64,000 nucleotides of DNA. Source: Nephrocerus scutellatus. Taxonomy: Eukaryota; Arthropoda; Insecta; Diptera; Pipunculidae. The stretch is taken from the NCBI GenBank assembly GCA_947095585.1, contig OX352761.1, positions 132,648,277 through 132,712,276 of the forward strand. Reading direction: 5' to 3'. Position 1 is the first letter of the stretch. Each line of letters opens with the position of its first letter. This document shows positions 1 to 12,200 of this stretch, one piece after another. Made by a program: the position numbers and the translations under genes. The notes under the pieces were generated by a model. The model saw nothing but the letters and a program-made list of their open reading frames with translations. It did no database searches and was not told where the DNA came from.

Positions 1-189
1 TATCTGCATTCAATTTAATTCTGGTAGATATAGCCATTCTGTGTTATCGCATATTGCAGCCCATTAGTCCGAATTCGCACTCTTAATTGGTTTTTTGTTC
101 TTTTATTTATTGACTTGCTATTTATCGCGGAATCGCTGATAAAATTAAAAGTGTCATAAAAATGGTTTGTTGAGTTTGTCGCACGTGGT

Positions 190-1310
190 TAGGTAAGGTT
201 TGGTTAAGGTGGCTGTCAGTGAAACCGACACACTTATACTAGCAATGATCCATTGCGATACCACGAATCAGGAAAATGAAAATTTCTCTCCACCTACTCA
301 ACAACTCAGAGCTTCATATCAAGTGAAGGAGACTGCTGATATCAGTGTTGATAAGATCATTAGTGCCGTTATAGAAGGAAGCTCCCATATGGTGTTTACG
401 TTTTTGGGAGCGGGCTGGAAAAGTTAAGGTAAGATGGATAATAGTTTCGACGTTTTGGATCCTACGATTAGTTTTATCAATAGCATCCCGCTTTAACATG
501 TATCGCATGTATCGATTGGTATGCCTAGAGAACCATTAAGGTAAGATGGGTAGTGTAGTTCCTTGTTTGGCGAGTTCGTCAGCCATACAGTTTCCCGGAA
601 TGTCTTTATGCCCCGGCACCCAACACAGGTGGATATTTAACTGCTCCGTGATTTTCCTAAGAGATGATCGGCAGTTAAGGGCTAGGATTGAAGTTGTAGA
701 GAAATTTCAGCGTGGCTATCCGGAATATACGGATATCCTTAGCGGATATGACTTTACTCTTCAGCCAAGATAAGGCTTAACTGATCCCCATAATTTCAGC
801 CTGGAAAACACTAAACTGATTAGGAAGACGAAAAGAGAGGCTAAGATTTAGCTTTTTTGAGAAAACACCTCCACCAACTTCGTCATCAGTTTTTGACCCG
901 TCTGTGTAAAAATGAATGGTTCATCTCCCAAGTAAGCGTCTTCTTCCCAGAATGATCTGGACGTTTCTGTTGAAATAGAGTTGTTCAGTGGTGTAGTCTA
1001 TGTTGTCTGGGATCCTGACTAAATTCAGGCTCGAGGAGTGACCGATGTAATTTCTAGTGCACTGGGAGATAGCATTAAGGCGAATAGCCGAGCTAGCAGC
1101 TACTTGCCTGCTGAAAATATCGAGAGGTGTAAGGTCGAAAAGAATGTCCAGTGCGGCGGAGGGGATTGTACGAAGTGCTCCACTCATAGACTAGCTGATC
1201 TTTGGACTTTGCTTAATTTATCTAAGTTTACTTTCTTATTTAACGCAGTCCATCAAACAGTCACACCGTATATAAGAGTAGGTCTTACTACCGCTTTATA
1301 TAGCCAATGA
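190..1310 (-). mobile_element. Decayed non-LTR retrotransposon (LINE-A), RT tail, RNase H and C-terminus
   Basis: Read on the minus strand, this holds the 3' half of a retrotransposon ORF2. Near 921-1187 is the stretch after the RT domain, with the familiar 'SGALRTIPSAALDILF' start. Near 545-640 is an RNase H end with 'WVPGHKDIPGNCMADELAKQ'. Near 314-508 is the C-terminal tail with an 'SFYNGTNDL' type motif. Frames are broken between pieces, so it is dead. The same family recurs at 30410-31140, where even the 3' flank matches. It resembles the I/R1-type LINEs with RNase H; the clade is inferred. Confidence 0.75.
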
Positions 1311-1439
1311 ATTATATGGGGTCGAAGACCCCATCTGATACCAATGGTTTTTTTTGCGTGAGAAGAGTGCCACTGTGGCTTTACGAACTCTTTCTTGTAT
1401 GTTAGGTTTCCAGCTTAGGTTTCTATACAAAAACAACCC

Positions 1440-2215
1440 ATTAAAATGTTTCATGTAAATTCTCTTAAAGGAGTTACATACGTGTTAAAAATTTGATGAA
1501 AATCGGTTTAATTATTTTAAAAAATTTATATAGTGCACCACGACCAGGTATCCAAAATGTTTACAAAAATTATTGTCCATCGAAAATACACACGTACATA
1601 AAATTTGAAAAAAATCGGGTTAATTTTTTAAAAAATTTGTTGGGGCCCCACGACTAAGGTGCCGGGTCTCCAAAATGTTTACAAAAAGTGTTGTCCATCA
1701 GAGATACACATTAGGAATTTAAAGAAAATCGAGTAATTTTTAAAAAAATATATATGGACACCCACCGGCCCTGAGGCCCTAGGGGACAACCTTTTAATAC
1801 GGATCGGAAATACACATGTGTGTAAAGTTTCAATGAAATCGGCCTTTGGGAAGTGGGTTAAAAATTGATCGCAAGATTTCAAGACAGACACACGAGCAGG
1901 CACAATTGTGTTGTGCATGTATATTTTTGTAGGTCCCTTACAATTTAAGGCCGGATCCGAACGGCGAATTGGGAATTAAAAAATTTTTATTAAAAAAATT
2001 AAAATTAAAATTTAAAAATTAAAAATAGTGATGTAAATTCTGTAATCGAATTTACACAGGAGTGCAAATTTTGAATAAAATCGGAATAATTTTGAGAAAG
2101 TTTATATGGGAGCCCCTCGGCCATGGGGCCCGATCACTTCCAAATATTAATAGAAAGTGTTGTCATCGAAGACGCATACGCAAAGTTTGAATTTAATTAC
2201 AAAATTCCACCATCC
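1440..2215 (-). repeat. Degenerate ~115-bp minisatellite (family A)
   Basis: Several diverged units share a core reading, on the minus strand, 'cccgattttcttcaaat', then a 'cacatgtgtatctccgatgg' type block, then 'cactttttgtaaa' and a GC-rich 'ggggcccc' block. Spacing is irregular, roughly 95-150 bp. The same family lies in plus orientation at 8870-9625, 12550-12950 and 61270-61480. No gene is visible inside. Confidence 0.75.
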
Positions 2216-2269
2216 AGCCGCCGACAGACAGACAGACAACCGCGCACGCAAAATTAATATATATGTATA

Positions 2270-2960
2270 GAATTTTAAAAAAAAATTAATATACTTCCTG
2301 TCTGTCGGTTTTATCGACTTTTTTGGGCTTCTTTTTAACCACCTTACACATGACTTAATAGAGCTGAAATTTTGTGAGCAGCTTCGTGTCATGTGCCATT
2401 TCTTAGATCTCGTGTCTAACATGTGTCGCGAGTCGCGTGTAGCGCTTGTGATGCGTGAAAATTGCGTAAATCGTTGATATATAAAACCCAAGTTTCTTTA
2501 ACCACCTTCCACACGTTCTAGAGACTTGAAATTTTTGTGAGAACCTTAGCCTCGCAGGGTTTTTCTGAGATCGAAATCTGGCTTAATCTTTGAAATATTC
2601 CCCCATCGCGTCGACTTCTTTGAGGCCCCTTTAACCCATCTTTCACACAACCTGGAGAGCTGAAATTTTGTGAGCAGCTAAGCGTCAAAGGCCTCTTCCT
2701 CTGTGTGACGCGTGTCGCGAGTCTTGTGTGTCATGCGTGATGCGTGTAAAGTGTTTTTTCGACTTCTCTGATCTTTAGATATATACAACTTTAACAACTT
2801 TCACACGTCCTATAGATCTAAAATTTTGTGCTCGTGTGACGCATGTGGCTTGTATCGACGAATGCACAAAAGTTTGTATCCGAAAAACGAAGTTTTTTTT
2901 TTCCACTTCGACTGCTTTGAGGTCCTTTTTATCCAACTTTAACACGTCCTATAGATCTAA
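2270..2960. repeat. Degenerate repeat (family B) with 'gcgtgtgacgcgtgt' blocks
   Basis: Repeated blocks read approximately 'aggtcctttttaaccaac', 'acacgtcctatagatct', 'gaaattttgtgagc' and a CG-rich 'gacgcgtgtcgcgagt' part. Related blocks lie at 27955-28080, 28665-28720, 43785-44160 and 47930-48130. The left breakpoint of the 1667-bp tandem duplication falls inside this array, at 2914. Confidence 0.7.
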
Positions 2961-4580
2961 AATTTAGTGCGCGTGTGACGCATGTGGCGTGCGTCTGTCA
3001 GTGAATACATAAAAGTTTGTACCCGAAAAAATAAGTTTTTGAAGTTGAATTCCACTTTCCTAGCTCGTTATGTAATATACTATAATTATCCAATGGTGCC
3101 ATTGGTTGCGCAGAAAACTCAACCATTGTGCGATCTTATATATCGTTTTCTGCGATAAAATTTCATCGCTATTGCTTACTTTCTTACTTTACATCTCTAA
3201 TATTTCTACTCGTGTGGGTTTTTAGCATGAATATTAACCTTTATTCTTTCAATCATACATTGACATACTTGTTTTTATTTACGTATGAAAAGAAACAACA
3301 ATGTACTATGGCAATTGCTTACATACATACGAGTACTATACACAACTTTCTTTTTTTCTTTTAAAATTCTGTTCACTTTTTGACTTATTTAATTGATCCA
3401 CTTGTTGTTCTGTTTGGACATCGGATGGAGTGGTCGATCGTAATCCTCCAATAGCTGCTTGAGAAGATTTTGACTTCATAAGATTATCTGATGCAGATGG
3501 ACTATCAGAACGTTTGGGAAAATTGGTTATAACATCGACCAGCAAGCTTTGCTTACACAGGGCTGAAAGAGCGCCACTGTTTCTTTGAAATTCTTTACCT
3601 TTTCGAATTTTTACCCGTCTCAATTTAGATGCTAACGTTGCAAATCCCAATTTGGTTGTCAGTTTTCCCGATCGACTAACAGTTCTCGGTAAGGAATCAT
3701 AAGAATCAACTTGGATGTCAATACCTTCGCCTTCTTGACCCGTTGCTGCTGTAATCATTCCGACACTTTTACTCTTTAGAAGATTACTCTGCTCAACGGC
3801 TGCACTGGTTATATTTCTGTGACTCCGCCTTTGGCGCGACCAGGATTCATCACGTGTCCCATTATCACTGCGATTTGACTGTGATAACGAATCTGTACAA
3901 ATTCCTCGTAAAAACTCCTCTTTGGCCCTTTGAATGCGTTGTGCTCTTTCAGAGAGTGGTGTTCGTGGTCTATTCACTTGAACGTGGAGTGGAGTTGTTG
4001 GTTCAGAACTAATTGGAACAGGGTATTCAAATACGATGTTTGAGTTTGTCGGTGTAAGTGATTTTTTATCGAGTTTTCGACTTATCCGTGGAATTGTATT
4101 ATCGGACTTATCCGGCGATATATTCCATGACTTTTCAACGTCCGAGCTTGCTTTTTCTGCTTTGGTTCCAATTCTTTTATCTGTAGAGCCAGAGCCTTTA
4201 CTAAAAATTAAATTGTGATGTGGTTTTTCAGTGTTCTTTTTAAATAGATGTTCCTTTTTTTGGCAATAACTTTTATTGTCGTAGTCGCAAGAAGTTTTGT
4301 TAGTCTTGAGAACAGTATTATAGCAGCTGTGGATGGCTGTGTTAATCACTCTAAAGCTGTCGCTAGCCAAAGGAGCTCTAACTATATCCATTTCCGAAGA
4401 CACACTCCAAAGATCTTTACGTTTGCTATAAATGCTCTCATAACTTCCATAACACTTTCGTGATGTGTTATTATTCTTCATTGAAAATGCATTAGAATTA
4501 TCCGCACTTGATGACTTTCTAAGTGAATAAAACTGTAGTCGTCCTTTTGTTAGAAAATGTTGACTTATAATTGACTCCAA
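2914..4580. repeat. Tandem duplication, copy 1 (1667 bp)
   Basis: This segment recurs at 4586-6252 at a constant offset of 1672. I saw two substitutions (near 2931 and near 3252) and no indel, so identity is about 99.9 percent. The two copies are separated by 5 bp ('aagaa', 4581-4585). The left edge lies in repeat family B ('gctttgagg') and the right edge lies inside the last coding exon of the unnamed 1732-residue gene. Confidence 0.93.
3336..4580 (-). pseudogene. Duplicated 3' part of the last exon of the unnamed 1732-residue gene
   Basis: This ORF encodes the same ~413 C-terminal residues as 5008-6252, ending in the same stop codon and the same 3' flank. It lacks the upstream part of the exon, a splice acceptor and any ATG in the right place. 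At 4581 the reading runs into the filler and repeat sequence at the duplication junction. It therefore looks like a recently made, non-functional exon fragment downstream of the intact gene. Because it shares the terminal sequence, short reads from the gene will map to both copies. A collapsed haplotype or assembly error could produce the same picture. Confidence 0.85.
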
Positions 4581-4585
4581 AAGAA

Positions 4586-6252
4586 GCTTTGAGGTCCTTT
4601 TTAACCAACTTTAACACGTCCTATAGATCTAAAATTTAGTGCGCGTGTGACGCATGTGGCGTGCGTCTGTCAGTGAATACATAAAAGTTTGTACCCGAAA
4701 AAATAAGTTTTTGAAGTTGAATTCCACTTTCCTAGCTCGTTATGTAATATACTATAATTATCCAATGGTGCCATTGGTTGCGCAGAAAACTCAACCATTG
4801 TGCGATCTTATATATCGTTTTCTGCGATAAAATTTCATCGCTATTGCTTACTTTCTTACTTTACATCTCTAATATTTCTACTCGTGTGGGTTTTTAGCAT
4901 GAATATTAACCTTTATTCTTTCAATCATACATTTACATACTTGTTTTTATTTACGTATGAAAAGAAACAACAATGTACTATGGCAATTGCTTACATACAT
5001 ACGAGTACTATACACAACTTTCTTTTTTTCTTTTAAAATTCTGTTCACTTTTTGACTTATTTAATTGATCCACTTGTTGTTCTGTTTGGACATCGGATGG
5101 AGTGGTCGATCGTAATCCTCCAATAGCTGCTTGAGAAGATTTTGACTTCATAAGATTATCTGATGCAGATGGACTATCAGAACGTTTGGGAAAATTGGTT
5201 ATAACATCGACCAGCAAGCTTTGCTTACACAGGGCTGAAAGAGCGCCACTGTTTCTTTGAAATTCTTTACCTTTTCGAATTTTTACCCGTCTCAATTTAG
5301 ATGCTAACGTTGCAAATCCCAATTTGGTTGTCAGTTTTCCCGATCGACTAACAGTTCTCGGTAAGGAATCATAAGAATCAACTTGGATGTCAATACCTTC
5401 GCCTTCTTGACCCGTTGCTGCTGTAATCATTCCGACACTTTTACTCTTTAGAAGATTACTCTGCTCAACGGCTGCACTGGTTATATTTCTGTGACTCCGC
5501 CTTTGGCGCGACCAGGATTCATCACGTGTCCCATTATCACTGCGATTTGACTGTGATAACGAATCTGTACAAATTCCTCGTAAAAACTCCTCTTTGGCCC
5601 TTTGAATGCGTTGTGCTCTTTCAGAGAGTGGTGTTCGTGGTCTATTCACTTGAACGTGGAGTGGAGTTGTTGGTTCAGAACTAATTGGAACAGGGTATTC
5701 AAATACGATGTTTGAGTTTGTCGGTGTAAGTGATTTTTTATCGAGTTTTCGACTTATCCGTGGAATTGTATTATCGGACTTATCCGGCGATATATTCCAT
5801 GACTTTTCAACGTCCGAGCTTGCTTTTTCTGCTTTGGTTCCAATTCTTTTATCTGTAGAGCCAGAGCCTTTACTAAAAATTAAATTGTGATGTGGTTTTT
5901 CAGTGTTCTTTTTAAATAGATGTTCCTTTTTTTGGCAATAACTTTTATTGTCGTAGTCGCAAGAAGTTTTGTTAGTCTTGAGAACAGTATTATAGCAGCT
6001 GTGGATGGCTGTGTTAATCACTCTAAAGCTGTCGCTAGCCAAAGGAGCTCTAACTATATCCATTTCCGAAGACACACTCCAAAGATCTTTACGTTTGCTA
6101 TAAATGCTCTCATAACTTCCATAACACTTTCGTGATGTGTTATTATTCTTCATTGAAAATGCATTAGAATTATCCGCACTTGATGACTTTCTAAGTGAAT
6201 AAAACTGTAGTCGTCCTTTTGTTAGAAAATGTTGACTTATAATTGACTCCAA
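4586..6252. repeat. Tandem duplication, copy 2 (1667 bp), within the intact gene
   Basis: This is the copy joined to the rest of the gene. At 6253 the coding sequence continues upstream into unique exon sequence, whereas copy 1 stops at the matching point. Copy 2 also carries a second 'gctttgaggtcc' repeat-B edge at 4586. Confidence 0.93.
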
Positions 6253-9200
6253 CGTTTCAACTGAACTTTGTGAATCGCTGATTAACGTTGAGCTTGCTAA
6301 TGGAGTTTTAAGGTCGTGGCATACTTTTAAATGCAGTCCCGGACCATCTAAGTCTCTTTCCACAACTACCAAGCCATCAGATGACCGTGGTTCCTCGATG
6401 GTTGTAAACATTTTTCTCTTTGTTTGAACAAAGATATGTGATTTTTCTGTAGCCAATGGAAGTGTCTTGTTTTCAGAAGCGTCAATTGAAGTGTGAATGT
6501 CATCTTTTGACAACATTGCATCATTTGATGTGATTTTCGCTTTAATGATATCGCTTTGTTGGAAAGATTTGCCCTTATTATCTTCTCCATCCTCGTCGAA
6601 GGAACGCTGCTTCAACCTGCAACCTTTTCTTCTTGTTCTTCGTGGGGTTTCGACGACACTGGCCAGTTCTTCATCGCTAGTGTCGCTTTCCGTTTTACTA
6701 TTTTGGCGAGAGTCGATTTTGCGCAAACGCAATTTCTTCTTTCCAACATTTGCATTTGTACGCGTTGGTCCCTCAAAGTGCACTTCATCTACTGATGCAC
6801 TCAGCTCGTCTGTTGCTTCTAATGTTGTTGAGAAATTGTTCTCTAATAATGAACTGTTAAACATGTCGCAATTTGTGAGTAGTGTAGATTCGTAGCCATC
6901 TTCTGATGTCAAATTGATGTCTGGCACGTTGTCTGCAGTAGGTCGCTTGTTGCAAAGCTCTAAAAATTTCACGAATTTATTATCTTTAGCGAATTCCCAC
7001 GCCACAAGGACACTTACCAATACATTGCCACAATATTTTCAAAGCTTCGTTTAACGACATGACTTTAGAAATGAAGTTTTTATTGCATTGCATGATAAGT
7101 TCCTGGCAACATGCTTCGTCAGTTACTTCATCTTTTGCCTGCACATAGAAACATTTGAATATATTTTATAAAACTGTTTAATAAATATATATTAAAATAA
7201 ATCACCATTTCGTGAAGATTATTCAGATGACATAGAACGTCTGAAATTGCATTCATCACATCGCCGTTAATTAAATTATGTGCAGTGTTTGAATATAATT
7301 TACGAATATCTAATATTAGTGTCCCGCATTGGTATATTTCCTTATTACTGCTCAACTCGCTGCAAATTTTCTTCACGTGGATGAGCTCATCTTCAATTTG
7401 GTTCAGTGCATCATTTAGTGGACCAGCATTAGTGAAGGATTCGTAGCTCTGAATGCTTTTGGTTTTGCTAAAAAAATAGTAAACTTATTATTTTGTAAAA
7501 TGTATTCAAAAAATTACATTTAATAAAAATTTTACTTAAAATTTTTTTTAAATGATATGTTAATGGCTGAATTATAGACTTTTTTCTTTTTTTTAATAAA
7601 AAATTACATTTAATCGGATATTTCGGTGTTTTTCACCATTTTCAACGAAAAAATTATTCATTTTTTGTTAAATAAGATTCGTTCGCTCAACCTGGACACC
7701 TCTCTCATTGCATGGATTGAGGATTATTTATGGAACCGTAAGATAAAAGTTGTATTAAACGGTATATCTTCAGATTCACATGGTTGTTTATCATGATAAT
7801 AAACGCCGTTGACAGTGACCGCATTGCTAGCCGCGCATTCTCAAAGACGAGCGGTTCAATCACTCTGCCAGCCCAAAATGCGCACTAAGCAATGGCTCCT
7901 TGTGGATGCATGTGGCGTTGAAGGATCACTCTTGAATTCTCAGCTCCGTAAATGCGACAAATCTGTTTGTTGACCCTCATCGGAGAATATCATTTTTTTC
8001 GAAGAATCACCATTTACTTGTTTTTGCTCTAAGATCCATTCTGTGAACGTTCAGCGCTGCGCATGGTCTGCTGGCTTGAAATGTTGTGTCAACTATTGGC
8101 TGAAGTCAAAATTGGCTGAAGCCTGCTTCACGAAAGTCTCAATTGCTGAGAACGATGGTGAAACGAGGTGGAAGGATTCTGGTCAACACTCTCATTAACT
8201 GCTGCAATGTTTTCATTACAGCTACATTTTCATTTCATTTCAGCTACAGAAACACGGACAGGTGTCTTCTGGGTTTGAAATCGCATCAAATTTCTCAATG
8301 ACATGAAAAGTTTTCAGCGAACATGTGTACATTTGTACGTTTGTACGGTTGAACGTTTGTTTGTCGTGCCGTATATCTTGGCTTCTACCAGTCAAAATTT
8401 GTTGGAACTTGTTTTAAAACACTTGGTTAGCGCTCGGCTTGCGATAGCGTAATTTTTTCTTACCCCTGAGAAAACTGAAAAAAAATACTCAATCTATGCA
8501 TCGCTATCGAATGAAAGACCTACATTTTACGTTGCATACTATTATGCTTTTAAGATAAATTAATCTTTAGACTGAATTACAACTAAATATACACAAATCT
8601 TCTCTATAGAAAGACTTACTGTAAGCATACTAATGCAGTGAAACAATCCCAAACGCGTCTGTTTTTGTGAGATATGAATACAGTGTACAAAAAATAAGCA
8701 GATGCATTTTATGAAACGCGTTAACTGGTGATAGTGCAAAGAGCGAGAAACGTAAAATAACATGTGGTAGTGGGAAACAGAAAAATTTTAAATGAATTTA
8801 GCTCTTTGTTGATTACCAAAACATAAACATTTGGAACTATTTTAAGCATGTTTTTTTTTTATATGTTTACAAATTAACCCGATTTTCTTTAAATTCTATA
8901 CACATATGTATCTCCGATGGACAAAACTTTTTGTGAAAAATTAGGAGTCGTGGAGTCGAGTAAAATTGTTTAAAAAAAAATAACCCGATTTTCTTAAAAT
9001 TTTATATACGATGTATCTCCGACGAAAACCACTTTTTGTAAAAATTTTGGAGACCCCGGGCCCCAAGGTCTTTATGGGCCCCAACATTTTTTTAAAAAAA
9101 TTAGCCCGATTTTTTTTTAAATTTTATATACGTGTGTATATCCGACGCACAAAAATTTTTGCAAAAATTTTGGTGGCCGGGATCGTGGGGCCTAATGAAA

Positions 9201-12200
9201 ATTTTTCAAAAAAATTAACCCGATTTTCCTTAAATTTAATACACACGTGTATCTCCGATGGACAAATTTTTAACACTGTGTATCACCGATGGAGATAGCT
9301 TTTTGTAAATTTGTTGGAGTGGTAGGGCCCTGAGACCCGTGTGGTGTCCATGTAAATTTTTTAAAAATTAGCCCGATTTTCTTCAAATTTTAACACATAC
9401 CTATCTCCTATTAGAGAATACATGAAAAAATTTAATTTTTATGGGTTGTTTTTTTAAAAATTAGCTCAATTTTCTTCAAATTTTAAACACATGTGTATCA
9501 CTGATGGACAAAACTTTTTGTAAATTTGTTGAAGTGATCGGCCCCGGGACCCGTGTGGTGTCCATGTAAATTTTTTAAAAATTAGCCCAATTTTCTTCAA
9601 ATTTCAACACATCAGTTTAATTGTTATGGGTTGGTTTCTATAGTTCTTAGAATGGCTGTCCCGTGGAATGGATTATATGAATTATCACACGAAATTTTGA
9701 AAAATGATATTGCTATGAAAACTTTTTTAGCGCAAGATTATAACTCCCATGAATTAATTGAAACTTATAAGGGTAAAAATTTCTAAAGACCGCCATAGAA
9801 TGTTTCTTTAAACTATTTGTAATATGTGTAATATACCAATAATCGCCGCAAGATACTTCTGCGTATTTGTAAACTGGTGTATGTCGTTCAAACAAAGAAT
9901 GGACCGTAACCAATGGAGATGCAGTCTCAACAATGTGATCTTCGACCTCTACCATAACAGCTTCAGGTTCGTCAAATTTCTTAAATTCGTGATCTCTAGC
10001 ATCGCCATTTATGTCTTCCATGTCCTTCAGTTCGTCGACATTGTTAAGTGATAAGCTTGATGCTTGCTGCGAAATTGATGTTATTAGTATATTATGAGAA
10101 ATGCTGTCCAATGAAAGGGATCGACTTAATGTTGGAGAATTGTCATCTAAAAAAGAAACATAAAATTAAAAAAAAAGTATATATTACGTTTTCTTGGATG
10201 CTTACTATTGTGGCTTTCCTTGGAAATTCTGCCCACATCTATGGGACAATATCCGGGATGCAAGAGCGCAAATGTGGATGACTCTGGACCGATACCTCGT
10301 GCCTTTTCCCATTCGTACAGCTTACGAGTAAACTTTCTAGAAATACCTTCGAATTTCATAACGCCCGCCGTTGTTTTCACTTCAATTTCTTTAACACGAG
10401 GATCCGCAACGATGGCCTTAAGTTTTGAAAGCCTGCAGTTTAAAAATGTCATATAATTATCTTCTCATAAAATGCCGTCTTTTCATAATTGTTTTTTACT
10501 TACTTTTCAAGTTTGTCTTTCTCAGGGAACTTAAACTTCTCCGAGCGTTGTTTATCTCTTTCGCTGCGCTCATAATCAAAACATTTTTTCGAACTTTCTG
10601 GATTTTTAGCAGATCGCTTAATTGTGTCCTGGCTTATTGAGCCGTCTCGCTTCATTTTGTTCCATTGCTCTGTAATGGACGCTGTGCATAGACTAATCCC
10701 GCATCATCCTTTGTAATATAGTGAAGCTTACCCAATTTCTTTTGAAATTCTTCGGGCAAATCCCTTTGGTCAGGAAGTGCGCTTAACCCCTGGCCATCTA
10801 ATTTTATTTGACCCGTTTTCCATAAATTCCAATCGATTTTCGTTTTTGCTTCGCATTCTTTAGTGGCGGTAGCGGATGAGTGATAATGATGTTGTGGTGA
10901 GCAATTACCGCTGACTGATATCTGCTTTTTAACACGCCATTTTTGTAATTTTTTTCTAAAATCTGGAGTCAAGCTCTCTTCAAGTTGTTTGGTTGTCACA
11001 TCTGTTTTGAACTTTTGAGCTGGTTGATCTTCAGTTCTCTGACTGCTAACCGTTTGATATGCTACAAATAGCGAAATAATCACATGCATGCACACACACC
11101 TTAATGAAAATTATCCTTTTCAACAATTAGGCCAGGCGCATATTTAACGTAGCCTAGCACAGTACAGCACAGCATAGCATAGCAGAAGTTTTAGTGCACA
11201 CAATGTTGGACTTAATGCCGCACAATGTGAAAGTGCATTATTAAGTATAACATTGTACGCCCTAAAAACCTCGATAACGCTATTGTGCTAGGCTGCGCTC
11301 AATATGCGGCTGGCCTTAAAAGCGCCTACCTGAGGACATGCTGGCGTTGCACGTAGTTTTAAGTTTTTCCCAATCTCGGCGCTTGTTCTCAAATTCTTTA
11401 TTGAGGTTTTCCCTCAGTATTCTATATCTTTGATTTATTTCCTCTTGTTTTTTCAAAAAGTTTTCCCGTGAATAAATGTAATGAGGTGTTGTTGGCTCAG
11501 AGAATTCACCACTGGATATTTCTTCGCTCTCTGCATTGCATGATTTTTGTTGTTTATATAATTGACAAAATAGCGAAATTAAATAATTGTTTTTAATTAA
11601 CCAATAATGAACGCTACCAAATTCTGGAAAGAATTCCGAATGTCTAGAGGGACTGCTAGGAACGGATGAATTAACTGGCGATTGTAGTTTTTGTACTCGA
11701 TTAATTCCAGACGACGACGGTGAGGATGATACTTCCTTGGGGCTTTTAAGTAAATTAGGAGAATCGGAATCACACCAGTCCTATAAGAAAGTGTAGGTAT
11801 TTGCCACTTATTTTAAATCAGATAATTCAACGAAAACTTTTTACATGTCTCAAATTCAAATCTAACGGCCTTGGCGGTTTTGTACGATTGAGGTGAGTTT
11901 TAGTTTCTGTCATTTCATTTTTCGGCATTGCTCCAGAACTCATATGCACGTTGTATTTTTGCAATTCTTTAGTCTTATCCGACGTTGCTGATGATAGGGT
12001 CGTTTGAGCTCCGATAAGTAAATCCGCCTTGGGTACCAACGAAGGACGTTTCAATTCGTGGTAACTACTTATTTCCTAAAATTTTAAATCATTAAAATAA
12101 TAATTAACTGAATTATTGAAAATTATACCTTTTTCGAGTTTCGAAAAGAGACATTTTCTTCTAGAGAATGTTTTCTCAGACTATCAACATTTGTTGCATC

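Noticed and set aside
6960..7020. The open frame continuing from 6959 to 7020 as coding sequence
   Set aside because: It starts at TTG, has an in-frame stop just upstream, and a 58-bp intron with GTAAGTG and TTTTTAG ends (7017-6960) joins the exons in phase.
10652..10731. ORF end at 10652 as the true C-terminus of that exon
   Set aside because: A GTAAGC donor at 10731 and a TTACAG acceptor at 10670 restore a frame that continues to the next exon and completes a repeated F-x7-W motif.
11531..11617. Unbroken reading through 11531-11617 in the unnamed gene
   Set aside because: The frame stays open, but the stretch is AT-rich and hydrophobic with donor GTAGCG and acceptor TGCAG in phase, so I treat it as an 87-bp intron. 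Retention remains possible.
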